Source: Spirochaetia bacterium (GTDB lineage: Bacteria; Spirochaetota; Spirochaetia; Treponematales; Treponemataceae). Taken from it: 42,814 nt of DNA. This document shows, in pieces, positions 17,721 to 27,488 of this stretch (its first letter is position 1; each line of letters begins with the position of its first letter). The notes beneath the pieces are model-generated. The model was not told where the DNA came from, did no database searches, and worked only from the letters and a program-made list of their open reading frames with translations. The stretch is from contig CAAGBC010000032.1 in assembly GCA_900767955.1 (NCBI GenBank), forward strand, positions 1 through 42,814, read 5' to 3'. Both the position numbers and the translations under genes were made by a program.

Positions 17721-18626
17721 TTATAAATTACATTCTTTAAGTGCGTTTTCAATAACACTTTTTGCACTTTCTTTTACTTCAACCAAAGGAAGACGAACAC
17801 AAGGTTTAATCATTCCTTTTGTACTCATTGCGTATTTTATAGAAGAAGGATTTCCATCTACAAAAGCAGCTTTAAAGAAAGGCAATAATTTATAATGAAG
17901 TTCACGAGCTTTACTCATATCATCATTTAATGCACTCTGAACAAGATTTGTAACTTCAGTTGGAGCAATATTAGAAACAACAGAAATAACTCCGTCACCA
18001 CCAGCAGCAATCAAAGGAAGTGAAAGACTATCATCTCCAGAAAGAACTGCAAAATTAGGATTCTTTAACTTAATTTTTGCAATTACATCCATCATCTGAG
18101 ATACATTTCCACTTGCTTCTTTTACAGCAACCATATTTGGAAGTTGAACAATTCTTTCTAATAAAGAAGTTTCAATATTTCTTCCTGTACGACCTTGAAT
18201 ATTATATACAACAACAGGAATTCCAACTTTTGAAACTGCTTCAAAATGACGGTAAATTCCTTCATCACTTGGCTTATTGTAATAAGGAGTAACAACTAAA
18301 ACTGCATCTGCTCCTGCTTTTTTTGCTCTTTCACAATAGCGAACAGCATCTTTTGTACAGTTGCTTCCTGCCCCAAGAATAATTGGGATTTTTTTATTAT
18401 TTGCTTTTTCAAAAGCACGAACTTCTTCAAAAACAATTTCAATAATCTTGTCTTCTTCGTCTTCTTCAAGTGTTGGTGTTTCTGCAGTTGTTCCAAGAGG
18501 AACTAAACCATTGATTCCACCTTCAAGCTGAGATTTAACAAGTTTACGGAAGTCGCCATAATCAACAGATCCATCTTCTAACATTGGTGTTACCAAAGCT
18601 GTAAAAGCACCCCTAAACATTGTCAT
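17721..18626 (-). CDS. dapA: 4-hydroxy-tetrahydrodipicolinate synthase
   Basis: DapA condenses aspartate semialdehyde with pyruvate, the first committed step to DAP and lysine. The 301-residue TIM-barrel protein shows GTTAETPTL, VVTPYYNKPSDEG with the Tyr of the catalytic triad, VYNIQGRTGRN, the Schiff-base Lys in VAVKEASGN and LSGDDS. GGAGG lies 4 bases before the ATG; a second ATG two codons on is also possible. The substrate comes from the Asd encoded next in the same operon. It is divergent from aroC across 185 bases in which I see no riboswitch. Confidence 0.95.
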   Translation of the reverse strand: MTMFRGAFTALVTPMLEDGSVDYGDFRKLVKSQLEGGINGLVPLGTTAETPTLEEDEEDKIIEIVFEEVRAFEKANNKKIPIILGAGSNCTKDAVRYCERAKKAGADAVLVVTPYYNKPSDEGIYRHFEAVSKVGIPVVVYNIQGRTGRNIETSLLERIVQLPNMVAVKEASGNVSQMMDVIAKIKLKNPNFAVLSGDDSLSLPLIAAGGDGVISVVSNIAPTEVTNLVQSALNDDMSKARELHYKLLPFFKAAFVDGNPSSIKYAMSTKGMIKPCVRLPLVEVKESAKSVIENALKECNL

Positions 18627-18811
18627 AAAACCTCCAAAAAATACATTTCAAATATTAAGTTTGTGTAAGTATGCCATTTTTATAGAAAATATTCAATAAA
18701 ATTAAAATAGTCAAATATAAATATATAGTAATTTCTTTCAATTACATTCACAAAAAAAAATCTTTATGTTATTGTTATTCAACTAATTACTATTTAAATA
18801 AGGAATAAAAA

Positions 18812-19906
18812 ATGGCAGGAAACACATTCGGTTCATTATTCAAAATCACAACTTTTGGAGAAAGCCACGGAAAAGCACTTGGTGTAATAATCGATGGTTG
18901 TCCTGCAGGAATTCCAATTGACATAAACAAAATTCAAGAAGCATTAGACAAACGCCGTCCAGGAGCAGCAATCAATGGAATAAAAAGTGCTTCTGTAACT
19001 TCACGAAACGAACCTGACAAAGCAGAAATTCTTTCTGGCGTGTTTAACGGTATTGCACAAGGAACTCCAATTGCAATTGTAATAAATAATACTTCACAAC
19101 ATTCCAACGATTATGGAAATTTGGCCACTACATTCCGTCCTGGACACGCAGATTTTACTTACGACGCAAAATACGGAACTAGAGATTACAGAGGTGGCGG
19201 TCGTTCATCTGGAAGAGAAACTGCAGCTCGTGTTGCCGCTGGAGCAGTTGCAAAAGCAATTTTAGATTTTTACAACATTAATGTTACCGCATTTACAACA
19301 AAAGCTTGCGGAATTGAAATAACAAAAACAAATCTTGAAGAAATTAATCAAAACCCATTAAGAGCTCCAGATAATGAAGCTGCAAAAAAAATGGAAGAAG
19401 CAATTGAAAACTTAAGAAGCCAAGGTGAAAGTGCGGGAGGAATTGTAAAATGTATTGCAACAAATGTTCCTGCAGGACTTGGAGAACCCGTATTTGATAA
19501 ACTTGATGCACAACTTGCAAAAGCAATGCTTTCTATTGGAGCTATCAAAGGAATTGAATTTGGAAAAGGCTTTGATGTTGCTGATATGTTTGGCAGCACA
19601 AATAATGATACTGCAAAGGCTTGTGAAAACGGTGTTAATTTTGTAACAAATAATGCAGGCGGAATTCTTGGTGGAATTTCTAACGGAAATACAATTGAAT
19701 TTTCTGTGGCAGTAAAACCTGTACCAAGTATTTTTAAAGTTCAAAATGCAATTTCCAAAACAGAAAATGGCTACACAAATACAGAACTTCAAATCAAAGG
19801 AAGACACGATGTTTGTTTATGCCCTAGAATTGTTCCTGTTGTGGAAGCAATGACAAATATTGTTTTAGCTGACATGATTTTGTTAAATAGAGCTGCAAAA
19901 ATATAA
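18812..19906 (+). CDS. aroC: Chorismate synthase
   Basis: AroC uses reduced FMN to convert EPSP to chorismate, the last shikimate-pathway step. The 364-residue product has all three family blocks: GNTFGSLFKITTFGESHGKA at the start, FRPGHADFTYDAKYG with GGGRSSGRETAARVAAGA, and the late KGRHDVCLCPRIVPVVEAM. AAGGA lies 8 bases before the ATG. The DD-carboxypeptidase gene follows 25 bases on in the same direction and may share the transcript. Confidence 0.96.
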   Translation: MAGNTFGSLFKITTFGESHGKALGVIIDGCPAGIPIDINKIQEALDKRRPGAAINGIKSASVTSRNEPDKAEILSGVFNGIAQGTPIAIVINNTSQHSNDYGNLATTFRPGHADFTYDAKYGTRDYRGGGRSSGRETAARVAAGAVAKAILDFYNINVTAFTTKACGIEITKTNLEEINQNPLRAPDNEAAKKMEEAIENLRSQGESAGGIVKCIATNVPAGLGEPVFDKLDAQLAKAMLSIGAIKGIEFGKGFDVADMFGSTNNDTAKACENGVNFVTNNAGGILGGISNGNTIEFSVAVKPVPSIFKVQNAISKTENGYTNTELQIKGRHDVCLCPRIVPVVEAMTNIVLADMILLNRAAKI

Positions 19907-19931
19907 TTTATAAATTCAAACTTATATATTT

Positions 19932-21362
19932 ATGGAAAATAGCGTGAAAAAATTAAATATAAAAAAAATAATTATTGCATCTGTTGTTTCTATTTTTGCT
20001 GTGTATTTTGTCACAGTTGGAATTAGAGCTATCCAATTACGAAAAAATTCTGTAGTTGAACCACTAACTTTGCAACAACAAACTGAATTAAATGATTTTT
20101 TAAACAATAATTATTCAGAACAAAACGAAATATTAACACAATTGCCATACACAACTATTCCTGCAAAATTAGATATTGGTGCAGAATCTGCAATTGTTAT
20201 AAACATGGCAAATGGAAATATTCTTTACGAAAAAAATCCAGATGAAATTATTCCTCCTGCGTCAATGACAAAAATTGCAGTTATGTATGTTGTTTTTCAG
20301 GAAATAAAAAAAGGAACTGTATCATTAAAAGATATTGTTCCTTTGCCAGAAAACACATGGGCTTGTAATATGCCTCCTCATTCATCATTAATGTTTCTGG
20401 GGAAAAATCAAACAGTTACTTTAGAAGAATTATTATTAGGTCTTGCAGTTTGTTCAGGGAATGATGCGTCTTATGCAATTGCTGAATATATTTGTGGCGG
20501 TATGGAACCATTTATTCAACGCATGAATGATGAAGTAAAAGCTTTGGGATTAAAAAACACACATTTTATAGAAACTTCTGGATACAGCGAATTAAATACA
20601 ACAACAGCAAGAGAAATGGCAACATTATCTCGTGTTTATATAAAAGAATTTCCAGAAAGTTTAAAGAAATTCCATTCAGCACTTTCATTTTCTTACCCAA
20701 AGGAACACAATCTTGCTCCAGAAGATAAAGGCAAACCACGGGCACAAGATTTTTCACAAGGCTTGCCAGAAAATATCACAATGGAAATTTATCAGAAAAA
20801 CACAAATCCTTTGCTTGGAAAACTTTCTGGATGTGATGGATTAAAAACTGGTTACATTGACGAAAGTGGCTACAACCTTGCATTAACAGCTGTAAGAAAC
20901 GGAATGAGAATTTTATCTGTTACAATGAAAGGGCCAGGAAATAACACACAAGAAGGACAAGCTGGTCGCGTAAAAGATGGAACAACAATTATGGAATGGG
21001 CTTATTCAACTTTTGCGGAATACAAAAATCCATTTTTACTACGCACTTACAATATTCCTTTGGCTTGTGCAAAATCTGAACGACTTCCTTTGATTCCAGC
21101 ATACAAACCAGAATCATTATTAATTCCTCTTTCACTTGTGAATAACAAAACTGATTTATCAAAAGAAATTAATGTTCACATTGAATTGCCAAAACTTGTA
21201 AGAGGAAAAGTTGATTTAGGAAAAGAATACGGTTATATCGAATATAAAATTGGTGATGTTTGTCTTGAAAAAATTCCGCTTATTGCACAGCGAACTATAA
21301 AGCAATCAAATCCGTTTATTTATTTAGCAGATTTAATTGCTCAAGTTGCTTTTTATTTTTAG
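19932..21362 (+). CDS. D-alanyl-D-alanine carboxypeptidase (S11/PBP5 family)
   Basis: This 476-residue penicillin-binding protein trims the terminal D-Ala of peptidoglycan stem peptides in the periplasm. An N-terminal membrane anchor spans about residues 12-32. Active-site motifs are S111-M-T-K114, SGN near residue 177 and KTG in LKTGYIDESGYN; a C-terminal beta-rich region follows. The start is uncertain: no clear ribosome site precedes the ATG at 19932, and an in-frame GTG four codons later (before KKLNIKK) is an alternative. Confidence 0.93.
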   Translation: MENSVKKLNIKKIIIASVVSIFAVYFVTVGIRAIQLRKNSVVEPLTLQQQTELNDFLNNNYSEQNEILTQLPYTTIPAKLDIGAESAIVINMANGNILYEKNPDEIIPPASMTKIAVMYVVFQEIKKGTVSLKDIVPLPENTWACNMPPHSSLMFLGKNQTVTLEELLLGLAVCSGNDASYAIAEYICGGMEPFIQRMNDEVKALGLKNTHFIETSGYSELNTTTAREMATLSRVYIKEFPESLKKFHSALSFSYPKEHNLAPEDKGKPRAQDFSQGLPENITMEIYQKNTNPLLGKLSGCDGLKTGYIDESGYNLALTAVRNGMRILSVTMKGPGNNTQEGQAGRVKDGTTIMEWAYSTFAEYKNPFLLRTYNIPLACAKSERLPLIPAYKPESLLIPLSLVNNKTDLSKEINVHIELPKLVRGKVDLGKEYGYIEYKIGDVCLEKIPLIAQRTIKQSNPFIYLADLIAQVAFYF

Positions 21363-21375
21363 ATTGATTTTTTAA

Positions 21376-23586
21376 TTACTGAATAAAATCTCGTGCAGGA
21401 ACAATTTCGTATCCTGCATCTAAAATTGCACTAATCAAAATGTCTAAATAATCATATACATATCCGTCACGAGTTCCTTTGCTAATTCCAATTGTAACAG
21501 GAATTACACCACCCGCTTTTGACTTTAAACATTCCATATAACGAGTAATTAACATAGATGGGGAATAATAATGTTTATTTTCATTAATAGCTTGTTCAAA
21601 AGTAACTGTATCAGAAACATTTTGAGTAGTATTAATATAACTGTAGCCAGCTTTTGCCCCAAAATCAATAATTTCATCAGAAACTTTGTAATTTGGTGCG
21701 TGCCACATTAATGACAATTCTTTTCCTGTTGCTTTATAAAATTCATCTTCGTTTCTTGCCAAACCACGACGAATAAATTCTTCATCCATTATAAAGTCAT
21801 TTGACATTAAATCAGTTGATGTAAAAAACATTGATGCGCATTCATTATTAGATGCAGCAATCATGCTAGTTTCTTTTGGATATCGACGGATAAAATCTCC
21901 ATTCAAAAAGAAAGTTCCTTTTACATTGTATAAGCCAAGGCCATAAAGGATTCTTGTTAATCCATCTGAATTATCATATCCGTCAAAAATCAATGCAACT
22001 TTTACAGGGTTTGATAATTTTGCAACAGATTCTTTAAACACAGGAATTGTTATTGGTTTTCCTGCTAAAGTTCTAAAATACAATGCGTTTTCATATTTAT
22101 GATTTGATGTTGCCCCGCAAAAAACTCTGTATCTTCCGTTTTGAGTTAAATTTTTGCGATTACTAACTGAATCAGTTTTTTTCCAAGTTTTTAGTATTGA
22201 ATCATAAATATAAGAATTTCCATTTGCGTTTAGCGCAACTACAGATTTAGAATTATCAAACCAAATTCCATTTACAACAGAAGAAAGCTGAACTAAACTT
22301 GTAGTGTTTTCTACAAAATTCCAATATTTAATTGTTTTATCACCACCAACAAACAAGGAATTATTATCTTTCCATACGATGGAAATAGATTTTTCACCAG
22401 ACAAAGATGCAATTCTCTTCCAAGTTTTTATGTCGTAAACATAAACAGCAGCTCCAGAATAAAATGCAACTTTTGAACCATCTGGACTAACATAAGGAAT
22501 TCCTGAATCTTGCACATCAAGAATTTGTGTTATTCCATTTGTAATTTTATAAACAGAAGCTATTAATTTTCCACCGTCATAAGGCAAGCGTCTAATCCAA
22601 ATAATTGGATTATCACCAGACCAAATTACACTTGCATCAAGCAAAGAGGATTTTGAATCAACATAAGGACTAGAATAAACGACTTCCAAATAATTACATT
22701 CAAAAGAATCAATTTTGTAATAAGTTAATACTTTTTTATTCTGAATAACAAAAATTGAACTTACAGATTCATCAACGCTAAATGTATCAATTTGACAATT
22801 AAACGCTGTTGGCAAGCGACCAATTGTTGTTCCTTTTCCGATGATTCCTGAATACAACCCCAAAGTGTACAATTCTTTTGTTCCAATTTTGTAAACCAAA
22901 TCTGAATCAATAAAAATTATACTTTTATCGTTGGCACAATTGATAGAATTTATAGTTCCGTTGCCAATAAATCTGTAATCTTCACTTGCTTCAATACCTT
23001 TTAAATATGCTTGTGGATTACAAAAATATACTTTTTTATTTTTTTCATAAATAACAAGGGAACTATCTTTTAACCATTTTACAGGAACACTTTCATAACT
23101 TAATGCTGCATCTTCATCAAGAACTTTTTTTTCACCAGTTTTGACATTTTCAAGATATAAAATTCCTGATGCAAATTCTGTTTTTTCAACATAACAAGCC
23201 CAAAGACCATTAGGACTTACAGAATAAGGAGTTAAACGCATTGAATTTGTTGGAATTGTTGTAGAAAGTTTTTTCCAATAAAAACTATTGCTTTCTATAT
23301 TATACAAACCAATTCCGTAACGGTTTCTAATTTGAAGTGCGTTTGAATTTAAAACTAATTCCATTTTTTCTGGAAACGCAGTAAGCAAATCAGGATTTGA
23401 AGCAGTTTGATTTTTTATAGATAAAGAAAACAAAGATTGATATGAATAAGTTCCTGGAATATTTTGTTGTACCGTAAAAAGAATTTCATCGTTTGAATTT
23501 ATATCAGCATTTCCAAACTTTATTCCAGCAAACACAGAAGAACAAAATAATAAATAAAATATTAATACGGTACCTATTTTTTTCAT
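21376..23586 (-). CDS. Secreted propeller protein with degenerate NodB-like domain
   Basis: This 736-residue protein starts with a signal peptide (cleavage near VFAG). Residues about 40-500 form repeated short blades (WSGDNPIIWIRR, VSPDGSKVAFYSG, WKDNNSLFVGG) like a TolB/WD-type beta-propeller. The last 200 residues resemble a polysaccharide deacetylase: VALIFDGYDNSDG in place of TFDDG, VKGTFFLNGDF, and WHAPNYKV in place of RxP. The second metal Asp and the HxxxH histidines are absent, so zinc binding and deacetylation are doubtful. It overlaps the zinc-ribbon gene as ATGA, so the two are translationally coupled. The structure is well supported, the role unknown. Confidence 0.75.
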   Translation of the reverse strand: MKKIGTVLIFYLLFCSSVFAGIKFGNADINSNDEILFTVQQNIPGTYSYQSLFSLSIKNQTASNPDLLTAFPEKMELVLNSNALQIRNRYGIGLYNIESNSFYWKKLSTTIPTNSMRLTPYSVSPNGLWACYVEKTEFASGILYLENVKTGEKKVLDEDAALSYESVPVKWLKDSSLVIYEKNKKVYFCNPQAYLKGIEASEDYRFIGNGTINSINCANDKSIIFIDSDLVYKIGTKELYTLGLYSGIIGKGTTIGRLPTAFNCQIDTFSVDESVSSIFVIQNKKVLTYYKIDSFECNYLEVVYSSPYVDSKSSLLDASVIWSGDNPIIWIRRLPYDGGKLIASVYKITNGITQILDVQDSGIPYVSPDGSKVAFYSGAAVYVYDIKTWKRIASLSGEKSISIVWKDNNSLFVGGDKTIKYWNFVENTTSLVQLSSVVNGIWFDNSKSVVALNANGNSYIYDSILKTWKKTDSVSNRKNLTQNGRYRVFCGATSNHKYENALYFRTLAGKPITIPVFKESVAKLSNPVKVALIFDGYDNSDGLTRILYGLGLYNVKGTFFLNGDFIRRYPKETSMIAASNNECASMFFTSTDLMSNDFIMDEEFIRRGLARNEDEFYKATGKELSLMWHAPNYKVSDEIIDFGAKAGYSYINTTQNVSDTVTFEQAINENKHYYSPSMLITRYMECLKSKAGGVIPVTIGISKGTRDGYVYDYLDILISAILDAGYEIVPARDFIQ

Positions 23587-23828
23587 TTATGCATCTCCGC
23601 ACTTAAAACAAGAACATTTAATTCTTGTTCCAATGTTTCTAATTTTTTTTCTATTGTCTGAATATACTGATTTCTTGAATCATTACGAACATAATCAAAA
23701 TGATTTGCCATAGAATCAACATATTCTTTGCTTTCAATTTTTACTCTTAAATGCCCACACCAAGGACAATAAATAAAATCTCTTTCGATAGTACGACCAC
23801 AACCACAGCAAATTGTTTCTATTTTCAT
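23583..23828 (-). CDS. Small zinc-ribbon protein with coiled coil
   Basis: This 81-residue protein has two CxxC pairs, C7xxC10 and C21xxC24, forming a zinc ribbon, then a charged helix with heptad-like Leu spacing (about residues 55-78). A TTG four codons earlier is in frame, but the ATG at 23828 has GGAG 7 bases upstream. It sits in an operon between the M23 endopeptidase gene and the propeller/NodB-like gene. No signal peptide is present, so it acts in the cytoplasm while both neighbours are exported; its partner is unknown. Confidence 0.8.
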   Translation of the reverse strand: MKIETICCGCGRTIERDFIYCPWCGHLRVKIESKEYVDSMANHFDYVRNDSRNQYIQTIEKKLETLEQELNVLVLSAEMHK

Positions 23829-23844
23829 ATAGAACTCCAAAAAT

Positions 23845-25047
23845 CTACTTTATCAATTTTAATGGATCCATTAATTTTCCATTTTTGTAGACTGTAAAGT
23901 GTAAGTGAGGACCTGTTGAATAACCTGTTGAACCTACTAATCCAATTTTTGTTCCCTGATTTACCCAAATTCCTTTTTTTGTAAGAACTTTTGATAAATG
24001 AGCATACAAAGTTTGATAACCGTTAGAATGATTCATAATAATGTAATTTCCGAATATGTTAGAATATCCAACAAATGCAACTTTTCCGCCCATTGAAGCA
24101 TTAACTGGAGTTCCTGTAGGACAAGCAAAATCAACACCTGTGTGATTTGAAGGTGCTCCAGAAAATGGATCAGCTCTTCTTCCGAAATGTGAAGAAATTC
24201 TGAATTTAGCAGTAATTGGGCATTTAAACATATCCCCCATTGCATCACGCAATTTGTTTGAATCTAGTTTTGCACCTGGAATAAACAATTGCTGACCAAC
24301 AGTTAAATTTTCAGATTCAAGTTCATTAACATCTAATAAATCTTCTATTGTAACATTGTATTTTACAGAAATGCCTTGCAAGGAATTTCCAGCTTTTACT
24401 GTATAAATAAGCCCATCAATTGAAGGAATTTTTAATTTTTGACCTGCACAAACTTGTCTTACATTATCAATATCATTTACAGCAATTAATGTGGAAATAT
24501 TTTTTAAGCCAAACTTTTTAGTAATTCCACTTATTGTATCACCACTTAAAACTTTGTAAGTAGTGTAAGTTACAGGCTGGCAGAATAAATCTGTTATATC
24601 AGTTTCCAAAGTATTAACTAATGTTCCATCTTCTAAATACTCAGGAGTTGCCTCTAACGCAAAGGAAGACATTAATTTATCCAAAACTTCAAATTCTGTT
24701 TCTGCTGAAGAATTTAATACCAAAGGTCCAGTATGATTTTTTGAATATTTTACACAAGCAACAACGGAACATATTGCAGTAATACACAACGCACCAATAA
24801 AACCAAATTTCAAAATTGATTTTATATTTTCTGCAACATAAGAAACAAAACGCCCTAAAGAAATAAGAATTAACTTTGCAGAAACTTTTGCATTTGGAAC
24901 ATAATTACTTCTATTAACAAAATTCTGAGATTGTGAAAAATCAAATAACACTGATGATTTTGTTTTCTTTTGAGTAATAAATCGATTAAAAAAATATTTT
25001 ACTTTGCTTTTATTAGGTTGATATCCTAAGTAACTAATTATTTCCAT
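23845..25047 (-). CDS. LysM-M23 peptidoglycan endopeptidase
   Basis: This 400-residue protein is anchored by one helix at about residues 78-99, with roughly 77 residues in the cytoplasm. Two LysM repeats (about 162-208 and 214-258) bind glycan. The C-terminal M23 domain has the zinc ligands H302 and D306 (NHTGVDF), catalytic H350 (YAH) and H381-L-H383, all intact, so it should cleave peptidoglycan cross-bridges. The downstream zinc-ribbon gene starts 16 bases after its stop. No EnvC-like inactivation is visible. The chromosomal neighbours include two other peptidoglycan enzymes. Confidence 0.92.
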   Translation of the reverse strand: MEIISYLGYQPNKSKVKYFFNRFITQKKTKSSVLFDFSQSQNFVNRSNYVPNAKVSAKLILISLGRFVSYVAENIKSILKFGFIGALCITAICSVVACVKYSKNHTGPLVLNSSAETEFEVLDKLMSSFALEATPEYLEDGTLVNTLETDITDLFCQPVTYTTYKVLSGDTISGITKKFGLKNISTLIAVNDIDNVRQVCAGQKLKIPSIDGLIYTVKAGNSLQGISVKYNVTIEDLLDVNELESENLTVGQQLFIPGAKLDSNKLRDAMGDMFKCPITAKFRISSHFGRRADPFSGAPSNHTGVDFACPTGTPVNASMGGKVAFVGYSNIFGNYIIMNHSNGYQTLYAHLSKVLTKKGIWVNQGTKIGLVGSTGYSTGPHLHFTVYKNGKLMDPLKLIK

Positions 25048-25117
25048 ACTTTTCTATCGACATAAAAAGTTCTGCATATTAGAATATATTTATTCTATTG
25101 TTAGTTTTTTATTCATT

Positions 25118-25624
25118 ATGGCAAAAAAAAATAATTCACTTTTTATATACATTTTAATCGGAATTTTACTGGGAACTATTCTAAAACTTTTTGTGTTTGA
25201 TATTTTAACAGTTTCTGGAATATCAATGGAACCAACACTAAAAGACAATTCCGTAGTAATTGTAAACAAATTATCTTATGGATTAGTTATTCCATTTAAA
25301 TATAATTTTTTCTTCACATGGAACAAACCTCAAGCAAACGACATAGTTATTTTCTTGCATGACAACAAAATTGTTATAAAACGATGTGTCGCAACTTCAG
25401 GGCAACAACTAGATTTTTTAGATGATACAGAGTATAGTCTTATTGTGGGAAATAAAAAAATCATCTTAACCGAAGAACAATTTTCAAAAATGAAACAGTT
25501 TGATAAAGTCCCAGAAGGCTACATTTTAGCAATTGGTGACAATTATTATAATTCTGTAGATTCTCGTTCTTATGGTTTTATTTCCGAAAAAAATGTTATA
25601 GGAAAGATTATAACTAATGAATGA
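25118..25624 (+). CDS. lepB: Signal peptidase I
   Basis: This 168-residue protein has one N-terminal membrane helix and the S26 signature: catalytic Ser in VSGISMEPTLKDNS, catalytic Lys in VIKRCVATSGQ, and the GDNYYNSVDSRSYG box. It cleaves signal peptides at the outer face of the inner membrane. The size fits the compact Gram-positive-like form. No clear ribosome site precedes the ATG. Its last codons overlap the start of the PBP gene by 8 bases. Bacteria often have several copies, so lepB is used as a family symbol. Confidence 0.92.
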   Translation: MAKKNNSLFIYILIGILLGTILKLFVFDILTVSGISMEPTLKDNSVVIVNKLSYGLVIPFKYNFFFTWNKPQANDIVIFLHDNKIVIKRCVATSGQQLDFLDDTEYSLIVGNKKIILTEEQFSKMKQFDKVPEGYILAIGDNYYNSVDSRSYGFISEKNVIGKIITNE

Positions 25625-27488
25625 TTACTTCCGAAAACCATGGCTAATAGTAATTCTTATTTTTTCTCTCCTTTTTTTTACTTATGAAATAGTAAAATTT
25701 GTTAATCTTTCTGTTACTCCAGTTACAAAAATAACAAACAATGAACCTATAATCGAGCGCGGATACATTGTTGACAGAACAGGGAAACATCTTGCAGTTC
25801 AAACAAATTTTTATCATGTTGGTGTTTCCGTTGCACAAATTAAAAATCCAAGTGATTTTGCAAAAAGCATTTCAAAATATTTGGATATGCCAAAAGAAGA
25901 AATCGAACTTAAAATTAAAAATTCTGATGGCGCAAGTTTTGTTTACTTAAAAAAGAAAATAGACCAATCCTCATATCAGGAATTAAAAAAATACACAGAT
26001 GCAAAAGGCTATAATTTTGTTAGATACGACAGAATCCCTGGAAGAATTTATCCAGAAAACGCACTAGCATCTCAAGTAATTGGATATATGGGCGATGACG
26101 GCAAAGGTCTTGCTGGAATTGAATATTCAATGCAATCACTACTTCAACCAGTTTTTAATCCTGATGATGCAAAAGTTCCACAAGGAAAAAATATTCATTT
26201 AACAATTGATGCTAATCTTCAGTACAAATTGGAACAAATTGCGCAAGAAACAATGACTTCTACAAATGCAGAAAGTTTAATGCTCATTGCAGCAGATTCC
26301 CAAAACGGAGAAATTCTTTCATACATCAGTTTGCCTTCAGCAAATTTAAATGAATACAATTTTGCTTCTATGCAAGAAACTATAGACAGACCAGCAATGA
26401 CAGCTTATGAACCTGGTTCCGTTTTTAAGATTTTTACAGTTGCTCTTGCTCACGACAAAAATTTAATAAAAGCAAATGACAGTTTTTTATGTGATGGCTT
26501 GTATGAACATCGCAAAAAAGGAAGTGAAACAGTAAGAATTCGATGTTTACATTATCACGGATGGATAACTGCCAGAGAAGCATTACAATATTCTTGTAAC
26601 GATGCACTAGGTCAAATCAGTGACAGAATGGAAGACGATGATTTTATAAGTGGAATTCGAAGCTTAGGTTTTGGACAAAGAACAGGCATTGAACTTCCTG
26701 GAGAAACGACAGGCTCTGTAAAAGATTCTAACAGCAAATTATGGTCAAATCGTTCCAAGCCAACAATTGCAATTGGTCAAGAAATTAGCGTTTCTGCTTT
26801 GCAAATGGTACAAGCTGCCACAGCAATTGCAAACAAAGGTGTTCCTATAAATTTAACTCTTATAAAAAAAATTACAAACAAAGACGGTTCCTTATATTTT
26901 GAACACAAAGTTGAACCTAAAGATAGAATTTTAAAAGAATCCACAGCAGAATATCTTTTAAGTTGTATGGAAACAACAGCCACAACAGGAACAGGTTCCA
27001 GAGCAAATTTACACGACATTTCTATCGGTGTAAAAACGGGAACTGCACAAATGGCTGATAGCAAAAAAGGTGGTTACAGCACTACAGACTTTATTTCAAA
27101 CTGTATCGCAATTTTCCCTGTTGAAAATCCACAAATAATTCTTTATATCGTTGTAACAAAAGCAAAAGGCGAAACATACGCAGGAAGAATTGTTGCTCCT
27201 GTAATTGCAAAAGCTGCAGACACAATAATTGACCACTTAGGAATGAGCCGTGGAGATGCAGCATCTTTGGAACACAGCGGAAAAATTCAAATCAAAAATG
27301 AACCTCCTATGAAAATAGGAAATGTTGTTCCTGATTTTACAGGAATTCCAAAACGAGATTTATTACCATTATTAAATGAAAAAAATATTCAAATTACAAT
27401 AAATGGTTCAGGTTGGGTAAAAACACAAAATCCAGCTCCTGGAACTCCAATTACGGAGAACATGACTATTGAACTCAATTTGGAATAA
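25617..27488 (+). CDS. Class B penicillin-binding protein with PASTA domain (FtsI-like)
   Basis: This 623-residue transpeptidase has an N-terminal helix (residues 9-28), a dimerisation/pedestal region, and a transpeptidase domain with S268-V-F-K271, S326-C-N328 and K483-T-G485. A single PASTA domain covers the last 60 residues (VVPDFTGIPKRDLLPLL). It cross-links peptidoglycan in the periplasm; the architecture matches FtsI/SpoVD-type division or elongation PBPs. It is translationally coupled to lepB, and its last 20 bases overlap the start of the Maf-like gene. Which process it serves cannot be told from the window alone. Confidence 0.92.
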   Translation: MNDYFRKPWLIVILIFSLLFFTYEIVKFVNLSVTPVTKITNNEPIIERGYIVDRTGKHLAVQTNFYHVGVSVAQIKNPSDFAKSISKYLDMPKEEIELKIKNSDGASFVYLKKKIDQSSYQELKKYTDAKGYNFVRYDRIPGRIYPENALASQVIGYMGDDGKGLAGIEYSMQSLLQPVFNPDDAKVPQGKNIHLTIDANLQYKLEQIAQETMTSTNAESLMLIAADSQNGEILSYISLPSANLNEYNFASMQETIDRPAMTAYEPGSVFKIFTVALAHDKNLIKANDSFLCDGLYEHRKKGSETVRIRCLHYHGWITAREALQYSCNDALGQISDRMEDDDFISGIRSLGFGQRTGIELPGETTGSVKDSNSKLWSNRSKPTIAIGQEISVSALQMVQAATAIANKGVPINLTLIKKITNKDGSLYFEHKVEPKDRILKESTAEYLLSCMETTATTGTGSRANLHDISIGVKTGTAQMADSKKGGYSTTDFISNCIAIFPVENPQIILYIVVTKAKGETYAGRIVAPVIAKAADTIIDHLGMSRGDAASLEHSGKIQIKNEPPMKIGNVVPDFTGIPKRDLLPLLNEKNIQITINGSGWVKTQNPAPGTPITENMTIELNLE

